Origin: Aphelocoma coerulescens
Taxonomy: Eukaryota > Chordata > Aves > Passeriformes > Corvidae
DNA: 64,000 bases
NCBI RefSeq assembly: GCF_041296385.1
Contig: NW_027183584.1
Location: 1-64,000 of the forward strand
Direction of reading: 5' to 3'
Below are positions 23,696 to 36,853 of this stretch, one piece after another; within the stretch, counting starts at the first letter, position 1, and each line of letters opens with the position of its first letter. A program made the position numbers and the translations under genes. The notes below the pieces were generated by a model that did no database searches, was not told where the DNA came from, and was given only the letters and a program-made list of their open reading frames with translations.

Positions 23696-25813
23696 AGCTC
23701 TCCTGGGAGCCACGGGTCACAAAGCACCGTGGGCTCTGTGCAGCCCCGCTGTGTCACAATGGCCGCTGGCTTCCACGAGCCCCCGCAGTGTCCCAGTGGG
23801 CCCCGTGGCTTTAGGAGTGGGTGGCTGGGAGTTGGTGCCAGCGGCTGGGGGAGCAGCAGCAGGGACTGTGTGTGGACAGTGCCATGGCCACTTGTGTGGC
23901 CACTGGTGTCTCTGTGCCAGGCACAGCCGTGGTGTGTAACACCGGCTCTGGGTCCTTTGGCTGTGCAGGTGGCAGTCACGGCCTGGAGCAGGGCTGCTCC
24001 CGGGGGACAGCCTGGGGCAGGAGGCTGCTGGAGATTCATTCCCCACACTCCTTGTCATGAGGTGCTCAGAGTGATTGGAAAGGCTGTTGGCAGCAGGCAG
24101 TTCTCTGGGTTCAAGCTGTGGAGCTGTCAGCGGGAATGCAAAGGCCAAGCTGGTGAGCCTTTTGTCCTGGTGCCTTTAGTGTGTGAGCAGTCCCTGGTGC
24201 CGTTGTCTTTGGATCCTGAGTGTGGGAGAGGCAAGGCTTAGGATGGTGCGTAGAGCTGAGAAGGAAAGTGCCGAGAGCAGCGTGTGTGCTGCTGCTTTGA
24301 GGGGTGCAGTTGAAGTTGTAGGCAGCAAGAGCTTTCTCAGCTGGCCCTTTTGTGAGCTCTGCTTTTGCCAGATGACTTCCATCTTACCCTCTTACCATCT
24401 TAGCCTCTCATTTTTGCATATCCCAAACCCCCTTCCAAACATCCAGCAGCTGCTTGTAAAGAAGAAGTCCTAGAACAAAAAGCCAGTGCTGCCTTTCATA
24501 GCCCCTTTGCTGTCTATGAAGTAGAGGAAAGAAGCTAGTGAGACGCACTTTCTTTCTCAACTCCATAGAGCGCATCCTTCTCTCAAGGTGGCAGAGTCCT
24601 TGGCGGAAGTGAAGCATCTGCAGCTGCAGTTCAGACTGAGAGATGTGCCAGGACAGGAAACATTTGCTGACCTTCCCTGTTCCCTGTGCAACATGATTCT
24701 CGCATCCCAGTCACTTTCACATACCTTCGGTATCCCTGAGTCCAAGCAGCTAAAGCTCACAGAGACAGAAGTGTCAGGAAGGAAAACGTTCCAAAAGCAC
24801 CCCCTTCTCTTATCAGCATATAAATTGTGCACAACAGGCTGCGGCACCGAACCTTCCTTCTCAGATAGACATGCCATCACACTTTTCACTCTTGCAGCTC
24901 GGTTGAAAAGCTCCAGCAGCTGCTCCCGCAATAGCAAAAGGTTCTAGAAGTGAAAGCCAGTTTGGGGCTGCACCTTCTCCTTGCCGCATGTAAGCCACAC
25001 CAAACTCCCTGATGCACTCTGTCCTCCCCTTCTCAAAGGAGTAGACGGTGGCATCAGGACACACCTGTGTCCCAGCAGCTGGGTGCCCAGCCGGGAGCAG
25101 GAGCAGGGCTGGGGCTGCTCCCAAAGTTGCCCCGCCCCAATGCCAGAGCCGGACATATGCTGAGGGGGGGCTGGATCAGGCTTTATTGTCCAGCTGCATG
25201 CCAGGAGTGAGCACAAAATCTACCTGCATTCTCTGCAGCATGCCATCCTGGAGCAGAGCCATTGCCAAAGGAAGCCGTCAGCCCGTGCCAAGCCAGTGCC
25301 GGAGTGGGATCCTAGCAGCACCTGTGGAAGCCGGGAGAGAGGAGCCCACCTGGAGCAGGTTCGTGCAGGATTAATCATCCCGTGGCTTCCCACCAGGGTC
25401 CTGTTGCTTCCAAAAGGCCCCACAGTGTCACTGTGGCCCCTCGGTTCCACCAGGTTCCATAGCGTCACTGTGGTGCCCAGGGTTCCGTCAGCTTCGCCAG
25501 CATCCCCACGGTCTGCAGAGCTCCCCGAGCTTCTGTGGTGTCACAGTGGAGGCAGGGTTGCATCAGGTTCCATAGCATCAGCACGGTCTCCAGGGCTCCC
25601 AGAGGTTCTGTGGTGTCACAGTGGAGGCAGGGTTGCATCAGGTTCCATAGCATCACCACAGTCTCCAGGGCTCCCTGAGCTTCTGTGGTGTCACAGTGGA
25701 GGCAGGGTTGCATCAGGTTCCATAGCATCACCACGGTCTCCAGGGCTCCCCTGAGCTTCTGTGGTGGTGTCACAGAGGAGCCAGGCTTCCTTGTAGTTCC
25801 CCAGCATCACAAA
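23696..25813. repeat. Monomer U11, 3-copy class
   Basis: Three 75-bp copies at 25531-25755. Common allele at all ten marker sites. Last monomer before the second nine-monomer block. Confidence 0.95.
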
Positions 25814-28006
25814 GGCTCTCCTGGGAGCCACGGGTCACAAAGCACCGTGGGCTCTGTGCAGCCCCGCTGTGTCACAATGGCCGCTGGCTTCCACGAGCCC
25901 CCGCAGTGTCCCAGTGGGCCCCGTGGCTTTAGGAGTGGGTGGCTGGGAGTTGGTGCCAGCGGCTGGGGGAGCAGCAGCAGGGACTGTGTGTGGACAGTGC
26001 CATGGCCACTTGTGTGGCCACTGGTGTCTCTGTGCCAGGCACAGCCGTGGTGTGTAACACCGGCTCTGGGTCCTTTGGCTGTGCAGGTGGCAGTCACAGC
26101 CTGGAGCAGGGCTGCTCCCGGGGGACAGCCTGGGGCAGGAGGCTGCTGGAGATTCATTCCCCACACTCCTTGTCATGAGGTGCTCAGAGTGATTGGAAAG
26201 GCTGTTGGCAGCAGGCAGTTCTCTGGGTTCAAGCTGTGGAGCTGTCAGCGGGAATGCAAAGGCCAAGCTGCTGAGCCTTTTGTCCTGGTGCCTTTAGTGT
26301 GTGAGCAGTCCCTGGTGCCGTTGTCTTTGGATCCTGAGTGTGGGAGAGGCAAGGCTTAGGATGGTGCGTAGAGCTGAGAAGGAAAGTGCCGAGAGCAGCG
26401 TGTGTGCTGCTGCTTTGAGGGGTGCAGTTGAAGTTGTAGGCAGCAAGAGCTTTCTCAGCTGGCCCTTTTGTGAGCTCTGCTTTTGCCAGATGACTTCCAT
26501 CTTACCCTCTTACCATCTTAGCCTCTCATTTTTGCATATCCCAAACCCCCTTCCAAACATCCAGCAGCTGCTTGTAAAGAAGAAGTCCTAGAACAAAAAG
26601 CCAGTGCTGCCTTTCATAGCCCCTTTGCTGTCTATGAAGTAGAGGAAAGAAGCTAGTGAGACGCACTTTCTTTCTCAACTCCATAGAGCGCATCCTTCTC
26701 TCAAGGTGGCAGAGTCCTTGGCGGAAGTGAAGCATCTGCAGCTGCAGTTCAGACTGAGAGATGTGCCAGGACAGGAAACATTTGCTGACCTTCCCTGTTC
26801 CCTGTGCAACATGATTCTCGCATCCCAGTCACTTTCACATACCTTCGGTACCCCTGAGTCCAAGCAGCTAAAGCTCACAGAGACAGAAGTGTCAGGAAGG
26901 AAAACGTTCCAAAAGCACCCCCTTCTCTTATCAGCATATAAATTGTGCACAACAGGCTGCGGCACCAAACCTTCCTTCTCAGATAGACATGCCATCACAC
27001 TTTTCACTCTTGCAGCTCGGTTGAAAAGCTCCAGCAGCTGCTCCCGCAATAGCAAAAGGTTCTAGAAGTGAAAGCCAGTTTGGGGCTGCACCTTCTCCTT
27101 GCCGCATGTAAGCCACACCAAACTCCCTGATGCACTCTGTCCTCCCCTTCTCAAAGGAGTAGACGGTGGCATCAGGACACACCTGTGTCCCAGCAGCTGG
27201 GTGCCCAGCCGGGAGCAGGAGCAGGGCTGGGGCTGCTCCCAAAGTTGCCCCGCCCCAATGCCAGAGCCGGACATATGCTGAGGGGGGGCTGGATCAGGCT
27301 TTATTGTCCAGCTGCATGCCAGGAGTGAGCACAAAATCTACCTGCATTCTCTGCAGCATGCCATCCTGGAGCAGAGCCATTGCCAAAGGAAGCCGTCAGC
27401 CCGTGCCAAGCCAGTGCCGGAGTGGGATCCTAGCAGCACCTGTGGAAGCCGGGAGAGAGGAGCCCACCTGGAGCAGGTTCGTGCAGGATTAATCATCCCG
27501 TGGCTTCCCACCAGGGTCCTGTTGCTTCCAAAAGGCCCCACAGTGTCACTGTGGCCCCTCGGTTCCACCAGGTTCCATAGCGTCACTGTGGTGCCCAGGG
27601 TTCCGTCAGCTTCGCCAGCATCCCCACGGTCTGCAGAGCTCCCCGAGCTTCTGTGGTGTCACAGTGGAGGCAGGGTTGCATCAGGTTCCATAGCATCAGC
27701 ACGGTCTCCAGGGCTCCCAGAGGTTCTGTGGTGTCACAGTGGAGGCAGGGTTGCATCAGGTTCCATAGCATCACCACAGTCTCCAGGGCTCCCTGAGCTT
27801 CTGTGGTGTCACAGTGGAGGCAGGGTTGCATCAGGTTCCATAGCATCAGCACGGTCTCCAGGGCTCCCAGAGGTTCTGTGGTGTCACAGAGGAGGCAGGG
27901 TTGCATCAGGTTCCATAGCATCAGCACGGTCTCCAGGGCTCCCCTGAGCTTCTGTGGTGGTGTCACAGAGGAGCCAGGCTTCCTTGTAGTTCCCCAGCAT
28001 CACAAA
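25814..28006. repeat. Monomer U12, 4-copy class
   Basis: Four 75-bp copies at 27649-27948. Rare alleles +284 (A), +457 (C), +1037 (C) and +1153 (A). Partner of U1, which has G at +457. Confidence 0.95.
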
Positions 28007-30274
28007 GGCTCTCCTGGGAGCCACGGGTCACAAAGCACCGTGGGCTCTGTGCAGCCCCGCTGTGTCACAATGGCCGCTGGCTTCCACGAGCCCCCGCAGT
28101 GTCCCAGTGGGCCCCGTAGCTTTAGGAGTGGGTGGCTGGGAGTTGGTGCCAGCGGCTGGGGGAGCAGCAGCAGGGACTGTGTGTGGACAGTGCCATGGCC
28201 ACTTGTGTGGCCACTGGTGTCTCTGTGCCAGGCACAGCCGTGGTGTGTAACACCGGCTCTGGGTCCTTTGGCTGTGCAGGTGGCAGTCACGGCCTGGAGC
28301 AGGGCTGCTCCCGGGGGACAGCCTGGGGCAGGAGGCTGCTGGAGATTCATTCCCCACACTCCTTGTCATGAGGTGCTCAGAGTGATTGGAAAGGCTGTTG
28401 GCAGCAGGCAGTTCTCTGGGTTCAAGCTGTGGAGCTGTCAGCGGGAATGCAAAGGCCAAGCTGGTGAGCCTTTTGTCCTGGTGCCTTTAGTGTGTGAGCA
28501 GTCCCTGGTGCCGTTGTCTTTGGATCCTGAGTGTGGGAGAGGCAAGGCTTAGGATGGTGCGTAGAGCTGAGAAGGAAAGTGCCGAGAGCAGCGTGTGTGC
28601 TGCTGCTTTGAGGGGTGCAGTTGAAGTTGTAGGCAGCAAGAGCTTTCTCAGCTGGCCCTTTTGTGAGCTCTGCTTTTGCCAGATGACTTCCATCTTACCT
28701 TCTTACCATCTTAGCCTCTCATTTTTGCATATCCCAAACCCCCTTCCAAACATCCAGCAGCTGCTTGTAAAGAAGAAGTCCTAGAACAAAAAGCCAGTGC
28801 TGCCTTTCATAGCCCCTTTGCTGTCTATGAAGTAGAGGAAAGAAGCTAGTGAGACGCACTTTCTTTCTCAACTCCATAGAGCGCATCCTTCTCTCAAGGT
28901 GGCAGAGTCCTTGGCGGAAGTGAAGCATCTGCAGCTGCAGTTCAGACTGAGAGATGTGCCAGGACAGGAAACATTTGCTGACCTTCCCTGTTCCCTGTGC
29001 AACATGATTCTCGCATCCCAGTCACTTTCACATACCTTCGGTATCCCTGAGTCCAAGCAGCTAAAGCTCACAGAGACAGAAGTGTCAGGAAGGAAAACGT
29101 TCCAAAAGCACCCCCTTCTCTTATCAGCATATAAATTGTGCACAACAGGCTGCGGCACCGAACCTTCCTTCTCAGATAGACATGCCATCACACTTTTCAC
29201 TCTTGCAGCTCGGTTGAAAAGCTCCAGCAGCTGCTCCCGCAATAGCAAAAGGTTCTAGAAGTGAAAGCCAGTTTGGGGCTGCACCTTCTCCTTGCCGCAT
29301 GTAAGCCACACCAAACTCCCTGATGCACTCTGTCCTCCCCTTCTCAAAGGAGTAGACGGTGGCATCAGGACACACCTGTGTCCCAGCAGCTGGGTGCCCA
29401 GCCGGGAGCAGGAGCAGGGCTGGGGCTGCTCCCAAAGTTGCCCCGCCCCAATGCCAGAGCCGGACATATGCTGAGGGGGGGCTGGATCAGGCTTTATTGT
29501 CCAGCTGCATGCCAGGATTGAGCACAAAATCTACCTGCATTCTCTGCAGCATGCCATCCTGGAGCAGAGCCATTGCCAAAGGAAGCCGTCAGCCCGTGCC
29601 AAGCCAGTGCCGGAGTGGGATCCTAGCAGCACCTGTGGAAGCCGGGAGAGAGGAGCCCACCTGGAGCAGGTTCGTGCAGGATTAATCATCCCGTGGCTTC
29701 CCACCAGGGTCCTGTTGCTTCCAAAAGGCCCCACAGTGTCACTGTGGCCCCTCGGTTCCACCAGGTTCCATAGCGTCACTGTGGTGCCCAGGGTTCCGTC
29801 AGCTTCGCCAGCATCCCCACGGTCTGCAGAGCTCCCCGAGCTTCTGTGGTGTCACAGTGGAGGCAGGGTTGCATCAGGTTCCATAGCATCAGCACGGTCT
29901 CCAGGGCTCCCAGAGGTTCTGTGGTGTCACAGTGGAGGCAGGGTTGCATCAGGTTCCATAGCATCACCACAGTCTCCAGGGCTCCCTGAGCTTCTGTGGT
30001 GTCACAGTGGAGGCAGGGTTGCATCAGGTTCCATAGCATCAGCACGGTCTCCAGGGCTCCCAGAGGTTCTGTGGTGTCACAGAGGAGGCAGGGTTGCATC
30101 AGGTTCCATAGCATCACCACGGTCTCCAGGGCTCCCAGAGGTTCTGTGGTGTCACAGAGGAGGCAGGGTTGCATCAGGTTCCATAGCATCAGCACGGTCT
30201 CCAGGGCTCCCCTGAGCTTCTGTGGTGGTGTCACAGAGGAGCCAGGCTTCCTTGTAGTTCCCCAGCATCACAAA
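28007..30274. repeat. Monomer U13, 5-copy class
   Basis: Five 75-bp copies at 29842-30216. Rare alleles +111 (A), +693 (T) and +1511 (T), equal to U2 at all marker sites. Confidence 0.95.
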
Positions 30275-32392
30275 GGCTCTCCTGGGAGCCACGGGTCACA
30301 AAGCACCGTGGGCTCTGTGCAGCATTGCTGTGTCACAATGGCCGCTGGCTTCCACGAGCCCCCGCAGTGTCCCAGTGGGCCCCGTGGCTTTAGGAGTGGG
30401 TGGCTGGGAGTTGGTGCCAGCGGCTGGGGGAGCAGCAGCAGGGACTGTGTGTGGACAGTGCCATGGCCACTTGTGTGGCCACTGGTGTCTCTGTGCCAGG
30501 CACAGCCGTGGTGTGTAACACCGGCTCTGGGTCCTTTGGCTGTGCAGGTGGCAGTCACGGCCTGGAGCAGGGCTGCTCCCGGGGGACAGCCTGGGGCAGG
30601 AGGCTGCTGGAGATTCATTCCCCACACTCCTTGTCATGAGGTGCTCAGAGTGATTGGAAAGGCTGTTGGCAGCAGGCAGTTCTCTGGGTTCAAGCTGTGG
30701 AGCTGTCAGCGGGAATGCAAAGGCCAAGCTGGTGAGCCTTTTGTCCTGGTGCCTTTAGTGTGTGAGCAGTCCCTGGTGCCGTTGTCTTTGGATCCTGAGT
30801 GTGGGAGAGGCAAGGCTTAGGATGGTGCGTAGAGCTGAGAAGGAAAGTGCCGAGAGCAGCGTGTGTGCTGCTGCTTTGAGGGGTGCAGTTGAAGTTGTAG
30901 GCAGCAAGAGCTTTCTCAGCTGGCCCTTTTGTGAGCTCTGCTTTTGCCAGATGACTTCCATCTTACCCTCTTACCATCTTAGCCTCTCATTTTTGCATAT
31001 CCCAAACCCCCTTCCAAACATCCAGCAGCTGCTTGTAAAGAAGAAGTCCTAGAACAAAAAGCCAGTGCTGCCTTTCATAGCCCCTTTGCTGTCTATGAAG
31101 TAGAGGAAAGAAGCTAGTGAGACGCACTTTCTTTCTCAACTCCATAGAGCGCATCCTTCTCTCAAGGTGGCAGAGTCCTTGGCGGAAGTGAAGCATCTGC
31201 AGCTGCAGTTCAGACTGAGAGATGTGCCAGGACAGGAAACATTTGCTGACCTTCCCTGTTCCCTGTGCAACATGATTCTCGCATCCCAGTCACTTTCACA
31301 TACCTTCGGTATCCCTGAGTCCAAGCAGCTAAAGCTCACAGAGACAGAAGTGTCAGGAAGGAAAACGTTCCAAAAGCACCCCCTTCTCTTATCAGCATAT
31401 AAATTGTGCACAACAGGCTGCGGCACCGAACCTTCCTTCTCAGATAGACATGCCATCACACTTTTCACTCTTGCAGCTCGGTTGAAAAGCTCCAGCAGCT
31501 GCTCCCGCAATAGCAAAAGGTTCTAGAAGTGAAAGCCAGTTTGGGGCTGCACCTTCTCCTTGCCGCATGTAAGCCACACCAAACTCCCTGATGCACTCTG
31601 TCCTCCCCTTCTCAAAGGAGTAGACGGTGGCATCAGGACACACCTGTGTCCCAGCAGCTGGGTGCCCAGCCGGGAGCAGGAGCAGGGCTGGGGCTGCTCC
31701 CAAAGTTGCCCCGCCCCAATGCCAGAGCCGGACATATGCTGAGGGGGGGCTGGATCAGGCTTTATTGTCCAGCTGCATGCCAGGAGTGAGCACAAAATCT
31801 ACCTGCATTCTCTGCAGCATGCCATCCTGGAGCAGAGCCATTGCCAAAGGAAGCCGTGAGCCCGTGCCAAGCCAGTGCCGGAGTGGGATCCTAGCAGCAC
31901 CTGTGGAAGCCGGGAGAGAGGAGCCCACCTGGAGCAGGTTCGTGCAGGATTAATCATCCCGTGGCTTCCCACCAGGGTCCTGTTGCTTCCAAAAGGCCCC
32001 ACAGTGTCACTGTGGCCCCTCGGTTCCACCAGGTTCCATAGCGTCACTGTGGTGCCCAGGGTTCCGTCAGCTTCGCCAGCATCCCCACGGTCTGCAGAGC
32101 TCCCCGAGCTTCTGTGGTGTCACAGTGGAGGCAGGGTTGCATCAGGTTCCATAGCATCAGCACGGTCTCCAGGGCTCCCAGAGGTTCTGTGGTGTCACAG
32201 TGGAGGCAGGGTTGCATCAGGTTCCATAGCATCACCACAGTCTCCAGGGCTCCCTGAGCTTCTGTGGTGTCACAGTGGAGGCAGGGTTGCATCAGGTTCC
32301 ATAGCATCACCACGGTCTCCAGGGCTCCCCTGAGCTTCTGTGGTGGTGTCACAGAGGAGCCAGGCTTCCTTGTAGTTCCCCAGCATCACAAA
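30275..32392. repeat. Monomer U14, 3-copy class
   Basis: Three 75-bp copies at 32110-32334. ATT at +49 and G at +1583; partner U3 has C at +1583. Confidence 0.95.
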
Positions 32393-34585
32393 GGCTCTCC
32401 TGGGAGCCACGGGTCACAAAGCACCGTGGGCTCTGTGCAGCCCCGCTGTGTCACAATGGCCGCTGGCTTCCACGAGCCCCCGCAGTGTCCCAGTGGGCCC
32501 CGTGGCTTTAGGAGTGGGTGGCTGGGAGTTGGTGCCAGCGGCTGGGGGAGCAGCAGCAGGGACTGTGTGTGGACAGTGCCATGGCCACTTGTGTGGCCAC
32601 TGGTGTCTCTGTGCCAGGCACAGCCGTGGTGTGTAACACCGGCTCTGGGTCCTTTGGCTGTGCAGGTGGCAGTCACAGCCTGGAGCAGGGCTGCTCCCGG
32701 GGGACAGCCTGGGGCAGGAGGCTGCTGGAGATTCATTCCCCACACTCCTTGTCATGAGGTGCTCAGAGTGATTGGAAAGGCTGTTGGCAGCAGGCAGTTC
32801 TCTGGGTTCAAGCTGTGGAGCTGTCAGCGGGAATGCAAAGGCCAAGCTGGTGAGCCTTTTGTCCTGGTGCCTTTAGTGTGTGAGCAGTCCCTGGTGCCGT
32901 TGTCTTTGGATCCTGAGTGTGGGAGAGGCAAGGCTTAGGATGGTGCGTAGAGCTGAGAAGGAAAGTGCCGAGAGCAGCGTGTGTGCTGCTGCTTTGAGGG
33001 GTGCAGTTGAAGTTGTAGGCAGCAAGAGCTTTCTCAGCTGGCCCTTTTGTGAGCTCTGCTTTTGCCAGATGACTTCCATCTTACCCTCTTACCATCTTAG
33101 CCTCTCATTTTTGCATATCCCAAACCCCCTTCCAAACATCCAGCAGCTGCTTGTAAAGAAGAAGTCCTAGAACAAAAAGCCAGTGCTGCCTTTCATAGCC
33201 CCTTTGCTGTCTATGAAGTAGAGGAAAGAAGCTAGTGAGACGCACTTTCTTTCTCAACTCCATAGAGCGCATCCTTCTCTCAAGGTGGCAGAGTCCTTGG
33301 CGGAAGTGAAGCATCTGCAGCTGCAGTTCAGACTGAGAGATGTGCCAGGACAGGAAACATTTGCTGACCTTCCCTGTTCCCTGTGCAACATGATTCTCGC
33401 ATCCCAGTCACTTTCACATACCTTCGGTACCCCTGAGTCCAAGCAGCTAAAGCTCACAGAGACAGAAGTGTCAGGAAGGAAAACGTTCCAAAAGCACCCC
33501 CTTCTCTTATCAGCATATAAATTGTGCACAACAGGCTGCGGCACCAAACCTTCCTTCTCAGATAGACATGCCATCACACTTTTCACTCTTGCAGCTCGGT
33601 TGAAAAGCTCCAGCAGCTGCTCCCGCAATAGCAAAAGGTTCTAGAAGTGAAAGCCAGTTTGGGGCTGCACCTTCTCCTTGCCGCATGTAAGCCACACCAA
33701 ACTCCCTGATGCACTCTGTCCTCCCCTTCTCAAAGGAGTAGACGGTGGCATCAGGACACACCTGTGTCCCAGCAGCTGGGTGCCCAGCCGGGAGCAGGAG
33801 CAGGGCTGGGGCTGCTCCCAAAGTTGCCCCGCCCCAATGCCAGAGCCGGACATATGCTGAGGGGGGGCTGGATCAGGCTTTATTGTCCAGCTGCATGCCA
33901 GGAGTGAGCACAAAATCTACCTGCATTCTCTGCAGCATGCCATCCTGGAGCAGAGCCATTGCCAAAGGAAGCCGTCAGCCCGTGCCAAGCCAGTGCCGGA
34001 GTGGGATCCTAGCAGCACCTGTGGAAGCCGGGAGAGAGGAGCCCACCTGGAGCAGGTTCGTGCAGGATTAATCATCCCGTGGCTTCCCACCAGGGTCCTG
34101 TTGCTTCCAAAAGGCCCCACAGTGTCACTGTGGCCCCTCGGTTCCACCAGGTTCCATAGCGTCACTGTGGTGCCCAGGGTTCCGTCAGCTTCGCCAGCAT
34201 CCCCACGGTCTGCAGAGCTCCCCGAGCTTCTGTGGTGTCACAGTGGAGGCAGGGTTGCATCAGGTTCCATAGCATCAGCACGGTCTCCAGGGCTCCCAGA
34301 GGTTCTGTGGTGTCACAGTGGAGGCAGGGTTGCATCAGGTTCCATAGCATCACCACAGTCTCCAGGGCTCCCTGAGCTTCTGTGGTGTCACAGTGGAGGC
34401 AGGGTTGCATCAGGTTCCATAGCATCAGCACGGTCTCCAGGGCTCCCAGAGGTTCTGTGGTGTCACAGAGGAGGCAGGGTTGCATCAGGTTCCATAGCAT
34501 CAGCACGGTCTCCAGGGCTCCCCTGAGCTTCTGTGGTGGTGTCACAGAGGAGCCAGGCTTCCTTGTAGTTCCCCAGCATCACAAA
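32393..34585. repeat. Monomer U15, 4-copy class
   Basis: Four 75-bp copies at 34228-34527. Rare alleles +284 (A), +1037 (C) and +1153 (A), as in U4. Confidence 0.95.
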
Positions 34586-36853
34586 GGCTCTCCTGGGAGC
34601 CACGGGTCACAAAGCACCGTGGGCTCTGTGCAGCCCCGCTGTGTCACAATGGCCGCTGGCTTCCACGAGCCCCCGCAGTGTCCCAGTGGGCCCCGTAGCT
34701 TTAGGAGTGGGTGGCTGGGAGTTGGTGCCAGCGGCTGGGGGAGCAGCAGCAGGGACTGTGTGTGGACAGTGCCATGGCCACTTGTGTGGCCACTGGTGTC
34801 TCTGTGCCAGGCACAGCCGTGGTGTGTAACACCGGCTCTGGGTCCTTTGGCTGTGCAGGTGGCAGTCACGGCCTGGAGCAGGGCTGCTCCCGGGGGACAG
34901 CCTGGGGCAGGAGGCTGCTGGAGATTCATTCCCCACACTCCTTGTCATGAGGTGCTCAGAGTGATTGGAAAGGCTGTTGGCAGCAGGCAGTTCTCTGGGT
35001 TCAAGCTGTGGAGCTGTCAGCGGGAATGCAAAGGCCAAGCTGGTGAGCCTTTTGTCCTGGTGCCTTTAGTGTGTGAGCAGTCCCTGGTGCCGTTGTCTTT
35101 GGATCCTGAGTGTGGGAGAGGCAAGGCTTAGGATGGTGCGTAGAGCTGAGAAGGAAAGTGCCGAGAGCAGCGTGTGTGCTGCTGCTTTGAGGGGTGCAGT
35201 TGAAGTTGTAGGCAGCAAGAGCTTTCTCAGCTGGCCCTTTTGTGAGCTCTGCTTTTGCCAGATGACTTCCATCTTACCTTCTTACCATCTTAGCCTCTCA
35301 TTTTTGCATATCCCAAACCCCCTTCCAAACATCCAGCAGCTGCTTGTAAAGAAGAAGTCCTAGAACAAAAAGCCAGTGCTGCCTTTCATAGCCCCTTTGC
35401 TGTCTATGAAGTAGAGGAAAGAAGCTAGTGAGACGCACTTTCTTTCTCAACTCCATAGAGCGCATCCTTCTCTCAAGGTGGCAGAGTCCTTGGCGGAAGT
35501 GAAGCATCTGCAGCTGCAGTTCAGACTGAGAGATGTGCCAGGACAGGAAACATTTGCTGACCTTCCCTGTTCCCTGTGCAACATGATTCTCGCATCCCAG
35601 TCACTTTCACATACCTTCGGTATCCCTGAGTCCAAGCAGCTAAAGCTCACAGAGACAGAAGTGTCAGGAAGGAAAACGTTCCAAAAGCACCCCCTTCTCT
35701 TATCAGCATATAAATTGTGCACAACAGGCTGCGGCACCGAACCTTCCTTCTCAGATAGACATGCCATCACACTTTTCACTCTTGCAGCTCGGTTGAAAAG
35801 CTCCAGCAGCTGCTCCCGCAATAGCAAAAGGTTCTAGAAGTGAAAGCCAGTTTGGGGCTGCACCTTCTCCTTGCCGCATGTAAGCCACACCAAACTCCCT
35901 GATGCACTCTGTCCTCCCCTTCTCAAAGGAGTAGACGGTGGCATCAGGACACACCTGTGTCCCAGCAGCTGGGTGCCCAGCCGGGAGCAGGAGCAGGGCT
36001 GGGGCTGCTCCCAAAGTTGCCCCGCCCCAATGCCAGAGCCGGACATATGCTGAGGGGGGGCTGGATCAGGCTTTATTGTCCAGCTGCATGCCAGGAGTGA
36101 GCACAAAATCTACCTGCATTCTCTGCAGCATGCCATCCTGGAGCAGAGCCATTGCCAAAGGAAGCCGTCAGCCCGTGCCAAGCCAGTGCCGGAGTGGGAT
36201 CCTAGCAGCACCTGTGGAAGCCGGGAGAGAGGAGCCCACCTGGAGCAGGTTCGTGCAGGATTAATCATCCCGTGGCTTCCCACCAGGGTCCTGTTGCTTC
36301 CAAAAGGCCCCACAGTGTCACTGTGGCCCCTCGGTTCCACCAGGTTCCATAGCGTCACTGTGGTGCCCAGGGTTCCGTCAGCTTCGCCAGCATCCCCACG
36401 GTCTGCAGAGCTCCCCGAGCTTCTGTGGTGTCACAGTGGAGGCAGGGTTGCATCAGGTTCCATAGCATCAGCACGGTCTCCAGGGCTCCCAGAGGTTCTG
36501 TGGTGTCACAGTGGAGGCAGGGTTGCATCAGGTTCCATAGCATCACCACAGTCTCCAGGGCTCCCTGAGCTTCTGTGGTGTCACAGTGGAGGCAGGGTTG
36601 CATCAGGTTCCATAGCATCAGCACGGTCTCCAGGGCTCCCAGAGGTTCTGTGGTGTCACAGAGGAGGCAGGGTTGCATCAGGTTCCATAGCATCACCACG
36701 GTCTCCAGGGCTCCAAGAGCTTCTGTGGTGTCACAGAGGAGGCAGGGTTGCATCAGGTTCAATAGCATCAGCACGGTCTCCAGGGCTCCCCTGAGCTTCT
36801 GTGGTGGTGTCACAGAGGAGCCAGGCTTCCTTGTAGTTCCCCAGCATCACAAA
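34586..36853. repeat. Monomer U16, 5-copy class
   Basis: Five 75-bp copies at 36421-36795, last with CTCCAAGAGC. Rare alleles +111 (A) and +693 (T). Confidence 0.95.
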